A stretch of 7,324 nucleotides of DNA from Deltaproteobacteria bacterium. Lineage in GTDB: Bacteria; Desulfobacterota_B; Binatia; UBA9968. Below the pieces are notes generated by a model. The model searched no databases. It was not told the origin of the DNA and saw nothing but the letters and a program-made list of their open reading frames with translations. Location: positions 1-7,324 of the forward strand of contig VBKY01000493.1 of the NCBI GenBank assembly GCA_005879255.1, written 5' to 3'. Positions 6,079 to 7,324 of this stretch are shown piece by piece (within the stretch, counting starts at the first letter, position 1; every line of letters starts with the position of its first letter). The translations under genes were made by a program, and so were the position numbers.

Positions 6079-7324
6079 CTAGGGCTTCAGCGAAGACGTC
6101 GTCGCAGGCGCCGCTCCGTCCGTCTGTTTCAACTGGTCGCGCCAAAGCTGTTCCGCGGTTGGCAAATTCTCCGACCCCGCGGCCATGATTCGCGGAGTTA
6201 TGAATACAACGAGTTCCTCGAAATCTTTTTGCCAAGAGGACTTCTTAAATAGCCAACCAAGAACTGGGATGTCTTTAAGATAAGGAACTCCCGTATCTGA
6301 GTTAGCGCTGGTATCCTTCATGATACCGCCGATAACTACTGTCTCTCCGTCTCTGACCAAGACATTGGCTTTGGCCTCGCGGGTGTTCTCCTGAGGGATG
6401 CCATCTACGGTTCGACCGAAATCCAGCGTGCTGGACTTCGCTGTGATGTTCAGCAAAACGAATCCATCAGCCGAAACTTGGGGTGTCACCTTTAGTATTA
6501 TTCCCGCCCTGATTTCTCGTAGCGTTCCCGCTTCTCCTACTGTGGCAGCCGACGTTCGAATCCTGATGATGTTAGCGCTCTCGATTTGAGACTCCACATT
6601 ATTCAGCGTGACCACCGACGGACGAGAAATAATTTTCACGTTACCTTCGGCCTCAGCAGCGGATAAGATCTGGGTAATGTTATTGCCAAAATATCCGAAT
6701 CGAAACCCGGTAGTCGGAATGATCAACTGGTTTACCGTAGGCGTTGGTTGGGGCGAACCTTCGAAGGGTGGGTCTGCTCTGAACCTGTTACTAGTCCGCA
6801 CACGGCCGTTGTTGAATAGGGCTTCCATTTCGATGCCAAGGGCGCGTGAAAAAGTCGGCGTTGTTTCGATGAGATTAGATTCGATGAGACCCTGAGCCGT
6901 CCGCGTGTCGAGTCTACCGATGAGGCTCTGAACGTCGTCGATGCTGGATTTGATATCGCGCACGATCAACGTGTTCGTCCGCTGGTCCGCTTCTATTTTG
7001 CCCCGCGGACTGAGAAGAGCCTTGACCTTTTCAACCAGATCCTTGTCGGTGTTGGTGTCATTTTGGCCTTTCACAACCTTCGCATAATTAACGGTCAAGT
7101 ACGCCGTTTGTAGAGGTTCCAGGTTTTCCTCTGATTTTTTTGCGGCTGCTAGAGCGTCTCTCTCGGATTTCAGTCGCCCCGCGGTCGAGATGCGGATGAC
7201 ATTGCCGGTTTCGTCTTTCCCTAGGCCGTTGGTGTCGATAATCAGGTCCATCGCTTGGTCCCACGGGACTTCAATCAGGCGAACCGTGACTTTTCTGTTT
7301 ACGTCATCGGTAATAACGATGTTT
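6079..7324 (-). CDS. pilQ: Type IV pilus secretin PilQ, N-terminus beyond window
   Basis: Secretins form the multimeric outer-membrane gate; PilQ is the one through which type IV pili leave. The visible part is 414 residues and the frame stays open to the right edge, so the signal peptide and AMIN region are outside. The first 35 residues (NIVITDDVNRKVTVRL..VPWDQAMDLII..NGLG) match the PilQ-type STN/N0 region. About 75-140 is a secretin N1 domain (YLTVNYAKV, then ADQRTNTLIVRD and VQSLIGRLD). The secretin domain spans about 145-380, with RPSVVTLNN (234-242), the GYFGNN segment, LVRDGETVVIGGI (322-334), VPYLKDIPVLGWLF (346-359) and the terminal EELVVFITPRIM. A 34-residue Ala/Thr-rich tail follows. 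The Met at 7251 is internal, not the start. It leads the cluster pilQ-aroC-aroK-aroB. GspD of type II secretion is less likely because the VPWDQALD-type motif and aro neighbours point to PilQ. Confidence 0.93.
   Translation of the reverse strand, partial: NIVITDDVNRKVTVRLIEVPWDQAMDLIIDTNGLGKDETGNVIRISTAGRLKSERDALAAAKKSEENLEPLQTAYLTVNYAKVVKGQNDTNTDKDLVEKVKALLSPRGKIEADQRTNTLIVRDIKSSIDDVQSLIGRLDTRTAQGLIESNLIETTPTFSRALGIEMEALFNNGRVRTSNRFRADPPFEGSPQPTPTVNQLIIPTTGFRFGYFGNNITQILSAAEAEGNVKIISRPSVVTLNNVESQIESANIIRIRTSAATVGEAGTLREIRAGIILKVTPQVSADGFVLLNITAKSSTLDFGRTVDGIPQENTREAKANVLVRDGETVVIGGIMKDTSANSDTGVPYLKDIPVLGWLFKKSSWQKDFEELVVFITPRIMAAGSENLPTAEQLWRDQLKQTDGAAPATTSSLKP

Noticed and set aside
1..7324. 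CRISPR array, tRNA or rRNA gene, insertion sequence, phage or defence genes.
   Set aside because: No direct repeat array, no tRNA-like fold with conserved arms, no transposase or integrase motifs and no defence-family domains were seen in any frame.

Overview
The window looks like chromosomal DNA of a Gram-negative, diderm bacterium that makes type IV pili. It carries a type IV pilus (PilQ-type) outer-membrane secretin, an ExbD/TolR proton-channel subunit and two predicted exported proteins. The secretin followed by aromatic biosynthesis genes is an arrangement known from proteobacteria: in Pseudomonas, pilMNOPQ is followed by aroK and aroB. The moderate-to-high GC content and a GTAGGGGCGGGTTT-type palindrome fit an uncultured deltaproteobacterium-like lineage, but this placement is inferred from gene content and no marker gene is present to settle it.

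Layout. Positions 8-433 (+) hold an ExbD/TolR gene, probably the end of an operon entering from the left. It converges, with a 24-base gap, on a minus-strand gene (458-1711) for an exported von Willebrand factor A protein. A 62-base divergent spacer (1712-1773) separates that gene from a plus-strand gene (1774-2529) for an unrecognised exported protein with a small beta domain and two coiled coils. That gene converges, with a 20-base gap, on a minus-strand cluster that fills the rest of the window. In transcription order the cluster is pilQ (enters from the right edge, N-terminus missing), aroC, aroK, aroB, then a 253-base spacer with two hairpins, then aroQ.

How the genes work together. AroB makes 3-dehydroquinate, AroQ (type II dehydratase) turns it into 3-dehydroshikimate, AroK phosphorylates shikimate and AroC makes chorismate. 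The other shikimate steps (DAHP synthase, AroE, AroA) are not in the window. The secretin has no metabolic link to them; the linkage is a conserved gene order. The ExbD, VWA and coiled-coil proteins are all envelope proteins by sequence, but a shared function is not shown.

Most notable points. The conserved AroC N-terminus (GESHGP, with a catalytic histidine) lies upstream of the only available ATG, in an open frame with no start codon; loss of one G would explain this. The aroB-aroQ spacer holds a perfect 14-bp inverted repeat next to a second hairpin that pairs better in the minus-strand transcript. The VWA protein has a roughly 40-residue Gly/Pro-rich insertion right after its metal-binding motif and appears to be flanked by two halves of an Ig-like domain. 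I see no CRISPR array, tRNA, rRNA, transposase or defence system; most of the window is ordinary core genome.
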